A stretch of DNA of 64,000 nt from Luteimonas chenhongjianii. GTDB taxonomy: Bacteria; Pseudomonadota; Gammaproteobacteria; Xanthomonadales; Xanthomonadaceae. The first letter of the stretch is position 1. Each line of letters begins with the position of its first letter. The position numbers and the translations under genes were made by a program. The notes under the pieces are model-generated. The model was not told the origin of the DNA. It searched no databases and saw nothing but the letters and a program-made list of their open reading frames with translations. Below are positions 27,693 through 37,329 of this stretch, one piece after another. The stretch spans positions 1,860,001 through 1,924,000 of the forward strand of contig NZ_CP023406.1 in assembly GCF_002327105.1 (NCBI RefSeq). Reading direction: 5' to 3'.

Positions 27693-30551
27693 ATGTCGAA
27701 TGCGATCACGGCGCGCACGGGCGCGAAGACCACACGCCGCAGCCTGCTGGCTTGCGCACTGGCTACCGCGCTCACCGCATGCGGCGGGGGCGGCTCGGGT
27801 GGAGGCCTGGTCGTGCTGGACCCGCCGCCCGCAGCGCCCCCACCGGTGACACCGCCTCCACCACCCGTGACGCCACCACCGACGGTCGTCCAGCCGCCCA
27901 ATCCCGCCTATAGCGGGCACCTCGCCGACACCAATACCTTCGCAGCGCACGAAGCCGGGTTTACCGGCCGCGGCGTCCGGATCGGCTTCATCGACAGCGG
28001 CGTCAACCGCAGGCACCCGGCGCTGCGCGACCGCGTCGTCGCCAACCTGGTGTACATCGGGCCCGGCAACAACCTGTCGGTGGACGACGTGTCGGGCCAC
28101 GGCACCGCTGTTGCCCAGATCGCGGCCGGCCGCCCGTTCGGCACCTGGCCGGGCGGGGTGGCGCAGAACGCGGAGATCGTGTCGGCGCGCATCATCGGCG
28201 ACAAGCCGCCCGAGGACGACGGCTCCGGAGCAGGCAACGAGATCGACGGCCCGCTGGGCCTGGAGCCGATCCATCGCGACCTGATCAACCGCAACGTCAA
28301 GGTCATGAACAATTCCTGGGGCGGGCTGTACTGGACGAACCTGGCGGTCACCGCGCAGATCGCCGCCGAGTACCGCCCCTTCATCGTCAACCACGGCGGT
28401 CTGGTGGTATTCGCGTCGGGCAATGCGGGCTTCGCCAACCCGTCCGATACCGCCGCGCTGCCGAGCAAGCAGGGCACCGGCGGCAGCCTGCCTGCCGCGG
28501 ATCTCGAACGCGGCTGGATCACGGTCTCGGCCCTGGCCGAAGGCAGCACGACCGCGCTCGCGAGCTATTCCAACGCCTGCGGCGTCGCGATGCGCTACTG
28601 CCTGGTGGCGCCGGGCACGGTGATCGTCACCGGCACCGACAACCCGCCCGACCAGCCCGATTACTGGCGCTACAGCGGCACATCGCTGGCCGCGCCGCTG
28701 GTCTCGGGCGCCGCCGCGCTGGTGTGGGAAGCCTTCCCGTACTTCAACAACGACCTCGTGCGCCAGACGCTTCTTGGTACCGCGACCGACATCGGTGCGG
28801 CGGGCGTCGACCCGGTATTCGGCTACGGGGTGCTCGATGTGGGCAAGGCGGTCCTCGGCCCGGCGAAGTTCGACTGGGGCGACGTGACCGCGAACTTCAG
28901 CAGCGGCACCTCGACCTGGGGCAACGACATCCGCGGCAACGGCGGCCTGGTCAAACGCGGCGGTGGCACGCTGCGGCTGAGCGGCGACGCCGGGTATGCC
29001 GGTGCGACGCGCGCCGAGGGCGGCACCCTTGCGTTCGTCTCGTCCTCGATCCCCGGCGCGGCCACGGTGGAATCGGGCGCCACGCTGCAGCTCGGCGGCA
29101 GCCGCGTCGGTGGCGATCTGGTCAACCGCGGCACCTTCGCCGTCACCGGCAACGTGCCTGCACGCACCATCGCCGGCAACTTCCAGCAGGCCGATTCCGC
29201 CCGTCTCGCCTGGCAGATCGGCGCGCCGCTGCAGGTCACCGGCACGGCCAGCCTCGCCGGCGAGCTGCAGGTCACCGGCATCATCGGCGGCTACACGCTG
29301 CAGCGGCGCGAGACCGTCGTGGAAGCCGTCGGCGGCATCACCGGGCGATTCGGCAGCCTGACCCGCGGCCCGGGGGTGTTTCTCGAAGGCAACCTGCGCT
29401 ACGACACCAATCTCGCCTGGATCGATGTCATTCGCCTCGACGTGACCGCGACCGCCGCCTCGCTGGCGGGCATCACCCCGCAGTCGCTGGGCGCGGCGCA
29501 GCGCGTGGAGGGCGCGTTCGAGCAGATCGACGGGCAGGCGCTCGTGGGCAGCGGCCCGATTGCCGATGGTTTCATCCGCACCGCCGGGGCCTTCCAGGGC
29601 ATCCAGGGCGAAGCGGCGGCGCTTGCGGCGCTCGACAGCCTGTCGGGCGCGCAACATGCCGCGGCATTGACGACGACGTTCGACAACGTCGACATGGGGC
29701 GGCGCGTGGTGGCGTCGCGTGTCGGCGCGCTGGCCGCGTCCGGCGCCGGCACCGGCCTCTGGCAGGAAACGCTGGGGCAGGGCGGTAGTGGCGGCTTCGC
29801 CCGCGACGGTTTCAGCGTCGACGGCTGGAGCATCGGCCGCGACCATCGGCTCGGCAACGGGCTGGTGGCCGGCTTTGCGTTCGGCGAACTGCGCGGCGAC
29901 GGCCTCGCCGCAGCGCGCGGCGATCGCAACCGCGACCGGCAGACCCAGGCGCAGGCATATCTGGCCCGCAGCTTCGGCAACAGCTATGTGATGGCGCAGC
30001 TCGGCAGCGGCCGCTTCGACCGCGACATGCAGCGCCAGCTCTTCGCCGGCGCCGGCTGGCAGGGCGTCTCCACGCGCTACGCCGGCAGCTACACCCAGGC
30101 GGCGGTCGAAGCCGGCCATTACTGGCAGGTCGGCGCGGCCGAGTTCGGCCCGTATCTGGGCGCCGAACAGGTGCGCCTGCGCAGCGACGGCTTCGACGAG
30201 CGCGGCGGTGACGGCTTCGGTTTGCGCAGCAGCGGCTGGGACGTCCAGCGCAGCCAGGCGATCGCCGGCCTGCGGGCGCGCTGGGATGCGCCCGGCTTCT
30301 CGCTGCATGGCTATGGCGAGTGGCAGCAGACCCTGTCGTCGAGCGGCTTCGATCTCCAGGCGAGCTTCACCGGCATCGAAGCCTGGGCGCCGATCGCAGG
30401 TCTGGAGCCGGCGCGTTCGGGCGGGCTGCTGGGCCTGGCGCTGGAATCCTGGCTGTCGCCGCGCACGCGGATGATGCTGGGCCTCGACCAGCGGTTCGGG
30501 CCGCGTGGCAGCGACCGCATGGCCTCGATGCAACTGGCCTACGGGTTCTGA
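27693..30551 (+). CDS. Lipidated subtilisin-family (S8) autotransporter protease
   Basis: A 952-residue type V secreted protease. The N-terminus has an Arg pair and hydrophobic stretch ending ALTAC, with Cys30 as lipidation site, followed by Gly and Pro-rich linkers (to about residue 70). The S8 catalytic triad is D101 (GFIDSGVN), H136 (VSGHGTAV) and S331 (YSGTSLAAP), with oxyanion Asn in ASGNAGF. A beta-helical passenger segment (about 415-600, GGLVKRGGGTLRLSG) precedes a C-terminal 12-strand barrel ending in Phe (LAYGF). Lipidated S8 autotransporters such as NalP and SphB1 process other surface proteins. The ATG at 27693 has a GGAGAAGGA ribosome site. Confidence 0.92.
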   Translation: MSNAITARTGAKTTRRSLLACALATALTACGGGGSGGGLVVLDPPPAAPPPVTPPPPPVTPPPTVVQPPNPAYSGHLADTNTFAAHEAGFTGRGVRIGFIDSGVNRRHPALRDRVVANLVYIGPGNNLSVDDVSGHGTAVAQIAAGRPFGTWPGGVAQNAEIVSARIIGDKPPEDDGSGAGNEIDGPLGLEPIHRDLINRNVKVMNNSWGGLYWTNLAVTAQIAAEYRPFIVNHGGLVVFASGNAGFANPSDTAALPSKQGTGGSLPAADLERGWITVSALAEGSTTALASYSNACGVAMRYCLVAPGTVIVTGTDNPPDQPDYWRYSGTSLAAPLVSGAAALVWEAFPYFNNDLVRQTLLGTATDIGAAGVDPVFGYGVLDVGKAVLGPAKFDWGDVTANFSSGTSTWGNDIRGNGGLVKRGGGTLRLSGDAGYAGATRAEGGTLAFVSSSIPGAATVESGATLQLGGSRVGGDLVNRGTFAVTGNVPARTIAGNFQQADSARLAWQIGAPLQVTGTASLAGELQVTGIIGGYTLQRRETVVEAVGGITGRFGSLTRGPGVFLEGNLRYDTNLAWIDVIRLDVTATAASLAGITPQSLGAAQRVEGAFEQIDGQALVGSGPIADGFIRTAGAFQGIQGEAAALAALDSLSGAQHAAALTTTFDNVDMGRRVVASRVGALAASGAGTGLWQETLGQGGSGGFARDGFSVDGWSIGRDHRLGNGLVAGFAFGELRGDGLAAARGDRNRDRQTQAQAYLARSFGNSYVMAQLGSGRFDRDMQRQLFAGAGWQGVSTRYAGSYTQAAVEAGHYWQVGAAEFGPYLGAEQVRLRSDGFDERGGDGFGLRSSGWDVQRSQAIAGLRARWDAPGFSLHGYGEWQQTLSSSGFDLQASFTGIEAWAPIAGLEPARSGGLLGLALESWLSPRTRMMLGLDQRFGPRGSDRMASMQLAYGF

Positions 30552-30574
30552 GCCGGCGTTTCGGCAGGCAAAAA

Positions 30575-30598
30575 GAAGGCCGCCTGCGGGCGGCCTTC
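30575..30598. terminator. Bidirectional terminator between autotransporter and isovaleryl-CoA dehydrogenase genes
   Basis: A 10-bp perfect stem (30575-30584 with 30589-30598) with TGCG loop lies between two convergent genes. AAAAA precedes it on the plus strand, giving a T-run for minus-strand transcripts; plus-strand use is weaker. Confidence 0.85.
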
Positions 30599-30666
30599 TC
30601 GTTAGTGGGGGCCGCGATCGTGAATCGCGAGTGCCAGCCCCTCGGGCATACGCGCGGAGAGCCCGC

Positions 30667-31824
30667 TCAGCTCCTGCCGTCGAACAGCTCCCGCCCGATC
30701 AGCATGCGACGGATCTCGTTGGTGCCGGCGCCGATCTCGTAGAGCTTGGCGTCGCGCAGGATGCGGCCGGTCGGGTACTCGTTGATGTAGCCGTTGCCGC
30801 CGAGTGTCTGGATCGCCTCGAGCGCGACGCGCACCGCGGCTTCCGAGGCATGCAGCAGGCAGCTCGCCGCGTCAACGCGCGAGGCATGGCCGGCGTCGAA
30901 ATCGCGCGCCACCTGGTAGGCGAACGCGCGGCTCGACTGCAGCGACGTGTACATGTCGGCGATCTTGGCCTGCATGATGCCGAAGGTGCCGATCGCCACG
31001 TCGAACTGCTTGCGTTCGCGCACATAGGGCAGGGCGATGTCGAGCGCCGACTGCATCAGCCCCAGCGGCCCGCCGGTCAGCACCAGGCGTTCGGTGTTGA
31101 GGCCGCGCATCAGCACCTTGACCCCGCCGTTGACCTCGCCCAGCACGTTCTCGGCCGGAATCTCGCAGTCCTCGAACACCAGCTCGCAGGTGTTGGAGCC
31201 GCGCATGCCGAGCTTGTCGAGCTTCTGCGCGGTGCGGAAGCCCGGCATGCCCTTCTCGACCAGGAAGGCGGTCATGCACTTGCTGCCCGCGTCCTTGCCG
31301 GCGGTGCGCATGTAGACGATCAGCACGTCGGCCTCGGGGCCGTTGGTGATCCACATCTTGTTGCCGTTGGCGACCCAGCGGTCGCCGCGCAGCTCGGCGC
31401 GGCAGGCCATCGAACCGACGACGTCGGAGCCCGCCCCCGGCTCGCTCATCGCCAGTGCGCCCTTCCATTCGCCGCTGCAGAGTTTCGGCAGGTACTTCTG
31501 TCGCTGCGCCTCGGTGGCGTTCGCGTAGAGGTTGGCCACGCACAGATTGGAATGCGCGCCGTAGCTCAGGCCGATCGAGCCCGATGCCCGCGAGATCTCT
31601 TCCATCGCGACGAGGTGGGCCAGATACCCCATCTCGCTGCCGCCGTATTCGCCGGGCACGGTCATGCCGAGCAGGCCCAGCTCGCCAAGCTTCGGCCACA
31701 TGTCCTGCGGAAAGGCATTTTCGTGGTCGATGGCCTCGGCGCGCGGGGCGATCTCGGCGTCAGCGAAACGGCGTACCGCGTCGCGCAACGCGTCGAGTTC
31801 TTCGCCGAGCGGGAAAGTACGCAT
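30667..31824 (-). CDS. liuA: Isovaleryl-CoA dehydrogenase
   Basis: A 385-residue acyl-CoA dehydrogenase. It has the FAD/substrate motifs [12 protein letters not shown] and KMWITNG and the C-terminal [17 protein letters not shown]. The catalytic base is identifiable as E245 in [16 protein letters not shown], the position unique to isovaleryl-CoA dehydrogenases; other family members use a Glu in a later helix. It oxidises isovaleryl-CoA to 3-methylcrotonyl-CoA and passes electrons to ETF. AGGAG lies before the ATG at 31824. It is downstream of the leucine dehydrogenase gene on the same strand and separated from the MCC genes by the autotransporter and thiolase. Confidence 0.95.
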   Translation of the reverse strand: MRTFPLGEELDALRDAVRRFADAEIAPRAEAIDHENAFPQDMWPKLGELGLLGMTVPGEYGGSEMGYLAHLVAMEEISRASGSIGLSYGAHSNLCVANLYANATEAQRQKYLPKLCSGEWKGALAMSEPGAGSDVVGSMACRAELRGDRWVANGNKMWITNGPEADVLIVYMRTAGKDAGSKCMTAFLVEKGMPGFRTAQKLDKLGMRGSNTCELVFEDCEIPAENVLGEVNGGVKVLMRGLNTERLVLTGGPLGLMQSALDIALPYVRERKQFDVAIGTFGIMQAKIADMYTSLQSSRAFAYQVARDFDAGHASRVDAASCLLHASEAAVRVALEAIQTLGGNGYINEYPTGRILRDAKLYEIGAGTNEIRRMLIGRELFDGRS

Positions 31825-31964
31825 CTCTACTCCTGGGGAAAACCGTGGCGGGCGGCGACGCAGCGGCGCGGCGTCGGAACGCGGCGGTGGATGTGCATCT
31901 GCAGCATCCGCCGCGCCCGGATACGACGATGGGGCCGAAGCCCCATCGCGTGTACTGCGTTGAC

Positions 31965-33065
31965 TCAGGCGCCGCGCACGCGGCCCTGGAAACGGGGCTG
32001 CGCCCGGCCGAGCGGCAGCTTGAGCTTGCCCATGATCTCGATGCGTTCTTCGGCGAGGCGGTCGGCGGCCATGTAGGTCGGGATGCCGTCGCGCTGGGAG
32101 ATCTCGAAGATGCGCGTGAGGTTGTGGTAGATCGTGCGCATCATGCGCATCGCGCGTTCGCGGTTGTAGCCGTCGATCTCGAGCGAGACGTTCATCACGC
32201 CGCCGGCGTTGACCGCGTAGTCGGGCGCATAGAGGATGCCGCGCCGTTCGACTTCGTCGCCGATCGCGTTGTTGGCCAGCTGGTTGTTGGCCGCGCCGCA
32301 GATGATCTTGGCCTTCAGGCGCGGCAGCGTCTTCTCGTTGACCGTGCCGCCCAGCGCGCACGGCGAGTAGACGTCGGCGTCGACGTCGTAGATCTCGTCC
32401 AGGCCCACCGCTTCGGCGCCGTACTCGCTGACCGCGCGCTCGACGCGATCCTTGTTGATGTCGGTGACGAAGATCTTCGCGCCGCGCTCCTTGAGCAGCT
32501 TCACGAACTCGATGCCCACGTGGCCCAGGCCCTGCACCGCGTAGCTGTAGTTGCCCACGTCTTCGTTGCCGAACTTGCGATTCAGCGAGGCCAGCAGACC
32601 CTGCATGGTGCCGTAGGCGGTGAACGGCGACGGATCGCCCGAGCCGCCATGGACCTGGTGCACGCCGGTCACGAACTGGGTTTCGCGGTAGACGAATTCC
32701 ATGTCGTTGACGTCGATGCCGACGTCCTCGGCGGTGATGTAGCGGCCGCCCAGCGATTCGACGAACTGGCCGAACGCACGGAACAGGCCTTCGGACTTGT
32801 CGGTGGCCGGATCGCCGATGATCACCGCCTTGCCGCCGCCGATGTTCAGGCCGGCGACCGCGTTCTTGTAGGTCATGCCGCGCGACAGGCGCAGCACGTC
32901 ATTGAGCGCGTCCTGCTCGGATTCGTAGGGCCACATGCGGGTACCGCCCAGTGCCGGACCCAGCACGGTGTTGTGGATCGCGATGATCGCCTTCAGACCC
33001 ACGTCCTTGTTGTGACAGAACACGACCTGTTCGTGGCCGTAGGTGTCGAGGTGCTCGAAAATCAT
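31965..33065 (-). CDS. ldh: Leucine dehydrogenase (Glu/Leu/Phe/Val dehydrogenase family)
   Basis: A 366-residue NAD-dependent amino-acid dehydrogenase that deaminates leucine, valine and isoleucine to their 2-oxo acids. The substrate-binding Lys is K67 ([10 protein letters not shown]) and the catalytic Lys is K79 (IGGGKAVI). The Rossmann segment [16 protein letters not shown] and the CGAANNQL block complete the family pattern. Length and the N-terminal GGTRMWPY resemble Bacillus-type leucine dehydrogenase rather than glutamate dehydrogenase. GGAG lies before the ATG at 33065. With liuA it starts the route leucine to isovaleryl-CoA, the branched-chain oxo-acid dehydrogenase being encoded elsewhere. 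Confidence 0.93.
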   Translation of the reverse strand: MIFEHLDTYGHEQVVFCHNKDVGLKAIIAIHNTVLGPALGGTRMWPYESEQDALNDVLRLSRGMTYKNAVAGLNIGGGKAVIIGDPATDKSEGLFRAFGQFVESLGGRYITAEDVGIDVNDMEFVYRETQFVTGVHQVHGGSGDPSPFTAYGTMQGLLASLNRKFGNEDVGNYSYAVQGLGHVGIEFVKLLKERGAKIFVTDINKDRVERAVSEYGAEAVGLDEIYDVDADVYSPCALGGTVNEKTLPRLKAKIICGAANNQLANNAIGDEVERRGILYAPDYAVNAGGVMNVSLEIDGYNRERAMRMMRTIYHNLTRIFEISQRDGIPTYMAADRLAEERIEIMGKLKLPLGRAQPRFQGRVRGA

Positions 33066-33342
33066 TCAAAACTCCGTCACGGGCGTCAGGCCCGATTTCA
33101 GGGGAGGGTCCCGGAAGGCGATGCGGCCCGGTCACGAGGACCGGTCGGGTTCAGCGGCGCCGCAAGGCGAGTGAGCGCGGCATTTTACGCGGGTCGTCCG
33201 GCAATTGGTTGAATGTGCAACTGCTTGCTGAAAATGCTTGTGGAATCAATCGCATGCGCCGCGTGAAAGGCGCGCTGAACAGGGCATTTTTCGTGGTGCA
33301 TCGCAGCAACCGCGGGCACCTCATGCGTCCACTCGCGGACGC

Positions 33343-34908
33343 TTACAACTGGGATTCGATCGGCAGCCAGCGCACGACACTGGCGATCAGCCGTTGCAGA
33401 CGGGTGCTGTCGGGCTCGGTGGTCAGTACCACCGGCGGATCCTCGGCGCGGTCCAGCCAGCGCGTCCGTCCGTCCGCGTCGAGGAACACCCAGTAGCTCA
33501 TGCCCGGCGAGGTGAGGTGGCGGAATTCCTCGAACAGGGCGGCGCCCAGCGCGGCATCGTCGAACATCACGCCCATCTCGGTGTTGAGGTTGGCCGAGCG
33601 CGGGTCGAGGTTGAACGAGCCGACGAACCCATGGCGGCCATCCACCAGCGTGGCCTTGGTGTGCAGACTGGCGCTGCTGTTGCTGCCGAAGAGGCTTCTG
33701 GCTCCCCTGGTATCGGCCCGGCTGCGGGTCTCGAACAGGTGCACGCCGCCCTCGAGCAATGGCTTGCGATAGCGCAGATAGCCGCCGTGCACCGCGAGGA
33801 CATCGTTGGCGGCCAGCGAGTTGGTGACCACCGCTACATCCACACCGCGCTCGGCCATGGCCACCAGACCTTCGGTGCCTTCCACGCCGGGCACGAAGTA
33901 GGGCGAGATCAACAGCACGCTGGCCTTGGCCTGTCTGATGTCGCGCAGCAGATACTCGACCAGCCAGCTCTCGCGATCATCGCCGCGCCACTTGATCGGC
34001 GGGTCGGACAGGATCTGGATGTGTTTGCTCCAGATCGGCTTGAGCGCGCCGGAGAAATAGCCACGCACGCTCGGCGACAGGTCCATCGCGTCCAGGAAGC
34101 GGCGCGCCTCCTCGCTCTCCGACTCTTCCTGGATATGCTCGAGCACTGCGCGGATCGTCGCCGGGGGCTTGCGGTTGAGTGCTTCGATCGGGATCGCCGC
34201 CTCGCTGTTCCAGAATTCGTCGAAGATCGCGTTGGCATCGTCCACCGCGGGGCCGAACAGCACCATGTCCAGATCGTGGAAGTTGAATTCCTCGGCCGCG
34301 CTGAAGTACTCCACGCCAATGTTGCGGCCGCCCACCACCGCCACGCGGCCGTCGGCGATCCAGGACTTGTTGTGCATGCGGTGGTTCACGCCCCAGGCGC
34401 GCTGCACCATCTCCAGCAGGCGCATCACCCCGGTGCGGTTGCGGAACGGGTTGTAGACGCGCAGCTCGATGTTTTCGTGCGAATCCATCGCCAGCAGCGT
34501 CGCGTCCATATCGCTGATGCCCATGTCGTCGAGCAGGATGCGTACGCGCACGCCGCGCTCGGCGGCCAGCCAGACTTCGTTGGCGAGCATCCGCCCGGTC
34601 AGGTCGTTGCGCCAGATGTAGTACTGCAGATCGAGGCTGCGCCCGGCCTGGCGCGCGGAGATCGCCCGCGCGGCATAAGCGTCCACCCCGTCGGACAACA
34701 TGATCGCGCCGGTCTCGCCCGGGTGCCGCTCCAGCAGCGGAACCAGCTCGCGGTCGAGCGCGGTCTGGTTGTTGGACAGCGGCAGCGTGTAGCTCGGTCG
34801 TCCGGAGGCGGGCGGCAGCAACCGATCGGCGACGAAGATGCTGCTGACCGCCATGACCAGCAGCGTGAACAGGCCCCAGGCGATCAGTTTCTTGACGCGT
34901 TTCTTCAT
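33343..34908 (-). CDS. Phospholipase D family protein (cardiolipin synthase ClsC-like)
   Basis: A 521-residue membrane-anchored protein with one N-terminal transmembrane helix (residues about 9-27) and two HKD phospholipase-D motifs. The first is H179-K181-D186 in HNKSWIADGR followed by GGRNIG; the second is H416-K418-D423 in HTKATLVDGR followed by GSFNLDPRS. This two-motif arrangement with LQYYIWRNDLTG near the N-terminus is typical of ClsC/YmdC-type cardiolipin synthases. It would form cardiolipin from phosphatidylglycerol and phosphatidylethanolamine or act as another phosphatidyltransferase. The ATG at 34908 is chosen because the basic anchor MKKRVKK begins there. Confidence 0.87.
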   Translation of the reverse strand: MKKRVKKLIAWGLFTLLVMAVSSIFVADRLLPPASGRPSYTLPLSNNQTALDRELVPLLERHPGETGAIMLSDGVDAYAARAISARQAGRSLDLQYYIWRNDLTGRMLANEVWLAAERGVRVRILLDDMGISDMDATLLAMDSHENIELRVYNPFRNRTGVMRLLEMVQRAWGVNHRMHNKSWIADGRVAVVGGRNIGVEYFSAAEEFNFHDLDMVLFGPAVDDANAIFDEFWNSEAAIPIEALNRKPPATIRAVLEHIQEESESEEARRFLDAMDLSPSVRGYFSGALKPIWSKHIQILSDPPIKWRGDDRESWLVEYLLRDIRQAKASVLLISPYFVPGVEGTEGLVAMAERGVDVAVVTNSLAANDVLAVHGGYLRYRKPLLEGGVHLFETRSRADTRGARSLFGSNSSASLHTKATLVDGRHGFVGSFNLDPRSANLNTEMGVMFDDAALGAALFEEFRHLTSPGMSYWVFLDADGRTRWLDRAEDPPVVLTTEPDSTRLQRLIASVVRWLPIESQL

Positions 34909-35115
34909 GGACGGCGCTTCGTGGTCGTCGCGCAAGCATCGCAGAACCGGTGATTCCGCGCCTCATCGCAGGTCGCGGCCGGTGCGACAGGGCGGATGCA
35001 GTCTGTGTACCGCGCGACCGTCACCGATGCGTCTGCACACTCGGGGCGGGATCCGTCGCAGCTGTCCGCCCGGGCGCACCGGGCTTGTTCGCTCATCGCG
35101 TACCACGGAGGTTCC

Positions 35116-37194
35116 ATGGCCACGACCAGGGCCGGCGCGCGACGCGCCACCAGACCAGCAGCCATCGCGCGCCTGCTCGACGCGCGCCCCGACACTGCCG
35201 ATTTCCGCGACCGCATGTTCGAGCCCACGCTCGTCGACGTGCCCAGCGAAATGCCGCTGGCGCGCTTCACCAGGCTCGGTGTGCCGGTTCTCGACCAAGG
35301 CGAGCAGGGCGCCTGCACCGCCCATGGCCTGGCGACGGTGGCGCATACGCTGCTGCGCCGGCGCCGGCCCGAGCCGGTGAAGCTGCGCATGAGCACCCGG
35401 ATGCTCTACGACATGGCGCGCCGCTACGACGAGTGGGAAGGCGAGGACTACGCCGGCTCGAGTTGCCGCGGCGCGATGAAGGGCTGGCACCGCCACGGTG
35501 TCTGCGCCGAGGAATGCTGGCCGGACACGCCGGGTCCGCTGCCTGGCGTCTACACCGAGGAACGGGCGCGTGCAGCGCAGGAACATCCGCTGGGCGCCTA
35601 TTACCGGGTCAATCACAAGGATCTGGTCGCGATGCACGCCGCATTCGCCGAGGCGGGCGTGCTGTATGCATCGGCGGCCGTGCACGACGGCTGGCTGGCG
35701 CCGCCCGCGACCGGCGTCGTCGAATGGGCCGAACAGCCGGTCGCCGGCTACCACGCCTTCGCGATCGTCGGCTACGACCGCGAAGGCTTCTGGATCCAGA
35801 ACTCCTGGGGGAGGCGCTGGGGCAAGCGCGGCTACGGCTGGGTGAGCTACGACGAGTGGCTGCAGCGCGGCGTCGACATCTGGGTGGCGCGGCTGGCGGT
35901 GCCGGTCAGGCTGCAGCGGGTGCAGGCGGTTGCGGCGAGCAATTCCATCCTTGCCCGGCAGTCGAACGGATACTCCCAGGCCGACCTGCGCCCGCACATC
36001 GTCAGTCTCGGCAACGACGGCCGGCTGCGCACCACCGGCCGCTTCGGCACCGGGCAGGACGAAGTGCGCAACCTCATCCGCGAGGATCTACCGCGCATCA
36101 CCCGCGACTGGCCGGTCAAGCGGGTGATGCTCTACGTCCACGGCGGCCTGGTGCCCGAGCAGGCCGCGATCCAGCGGGTTGCCGACCTCTGCGAGCTGAT
36201 GCTGCCCCAGCAGGTGTATCCCCTGTGCTTCGTCTGGAAGACCGACTTCTGGAGCACGCTCGGCAACCTCCTGCGCGATGCCGTGCGCCCCCGCACCGAG
36301 GGCCTGATGGACCGGGCGAAGGGTCTGCTGCTGGACCGCATCGACGACACCATCGAACCGCTGGCGCGCGTGCTGGGTGGCCAGGCGCTGTGGGAGGAGA
36401 TGAAGGAGAACGCGCGGCTGGCCACGACTGCGGTGGTGCGCGATGGCGACGGGCTGACCGAGGCCGGTGGTGCGGCCCAGGTGGCGCGCCTGCTCGGCGA
36501 ATGGATGCAGGCCGATCCCGCGGTCGAACTGCACCTGGTGGGCCACAGCGGAGGCGCCGTGCTGCTGGCCCCGCTCGCGCAACTGCTGACCACGCACGGC
36601 CCCGTCCCCGACGGCCCGGCCGCGGGCATGCTCGGCGTCGGCCAGCGCATCGCCAGCCTCAACCTGTGGGCGCCGGCAATGACGATGGCCCTGTTCGAAG
36701 CGAGCTTCGCCCCGGCCCTGGCCGACGGCCGCATCGACCGCGCGGCGCTGTTCACCCTGACCGACCGCGCCGAACAGGACGACCACTGCGCGCGGATCTA
36801 CAACAAGTCGCTGCTGTATCTCATCGCCCACGCCCTGGAGGCCCGCGCGCGCAGCTGGGTGCGCGCCGAACATCGCCACGGCACGCCGTTGCTGGGGATG
36901 GCGCGCTTCATCGAGCCCCATAGCGGCATCCGCGACCTGCTGGCAACCGGCAGGCTCGACTGGATCCAGGCGCCAGTGCAGGGCGAGCCCGCACATGCCG
37001 CCAACGGCAGCGCGGCGACCACCCACGGCGGCTTCGACGAAGATCCGGCGACGCTGCAGGCCACGCTCGCACGCATTCTGGGCCAGCCCGGCCAGGCCCA
37101 GGGCCGCATACGCCTTCACCGCAGCGAAGCCGGCCTGGAGGACTGCCGCCATCGCCTGTGCGAAGCGCTCGAATCGCGGCCGGCAAGACGCTGA
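35116..37194 (+). CDS. Papain-like C1 peptidase fused to an alpha/beta-hydrolase-like domain
   Basis: A 692-residue protein without a signal peptide. Residues about 20-260 form a papain-fold peptidase with the catalytic triad C67 (QGEQGACTAHGLA), H213 (AGYHAFAIVGY) and N229 (WIQNSWGRRWG). After a linker, about 330-600 looks like an alpha/beta hydrolase: VMLYVHGGL as the oxyanion strand and HLVGHSGGAV with nucleophile elbow S478. A substrate or partner is unknown; both active sites look complete, and the protein may act on a secreted or stress-related target. GGAGG four bases before the ATG at 35116 fixes the start, excluding a longer frame. The gene is followed directly by a repeat array. Confidence 0.8.
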   Translation: MATTRAGARRATRPAAIARLLDARPDTADFRDRMFEPTLVDVPSEMPLARFTRLGVPVLDQGEQGACTAHGLATVAHTLLRRRRPEPVKLRMSTRMLYDMARRYDEWEGEDYAGSSCRGAMKGWHRHGVCAEECWPDTPGPLPGVYTEERARAAQEHPLGAYYRVNHKDLVAMHAAFAEAGVLYASAAVHDGWLAPPATGVVEWAEQPVAGYHAFAIVGYDREGFWIQNSWGRRWGKRGYGWVSYDEWLQRGVDIWVARLAVPVRLQRVQAVAASNSILARQSNGYSQADLRPHIVSLGNDGRLRTTGRFGTGQDEVRNLIREDLPRITRDWPVKRVMLYVHGGLVPEQAAIQRVADLCELMLPQQVYPLCFVWKTDFWSTLGNLLRDAVRPRTEGLMDRAKGLLLDRIDDTIEPLARVLGGQALWEEMKENARLATTAVVRDGDGLTEAGGAAQVARLLGEWMQADPAVELHLVGHSGGAVLLAPLAQLLTTHGPVPDGPAAGMLGVGQRIASLNLWAPAMTMALFEASFAPALADGRIDRAALFTLTDRAEQDDHCARIYNKSLLYLIAHALEARARSWVRAEHRHGTPLLGMARFIEPHSGIRDLLATGRLDWIQAPVQGEPAHAANGSAATTHGGFDEDPATLQATLARILGQPGQAQGRIRLHRSEAGLEDCRHRLCEALESRPARR

Positions 37195-37329
37195 TGCAGC
37201 GTCTCTTCCTGGACAGTCCGTTCGAAGCGTAGCGAGTGAGGGAGGGGCTTTCGGCTTTCGGGATCCTGCGCGTCGCGGGAAAGAAGAGGGGGGGGCACGT
37301 CCACGGGGCCATCGGGAAGCAGAGCCCTC

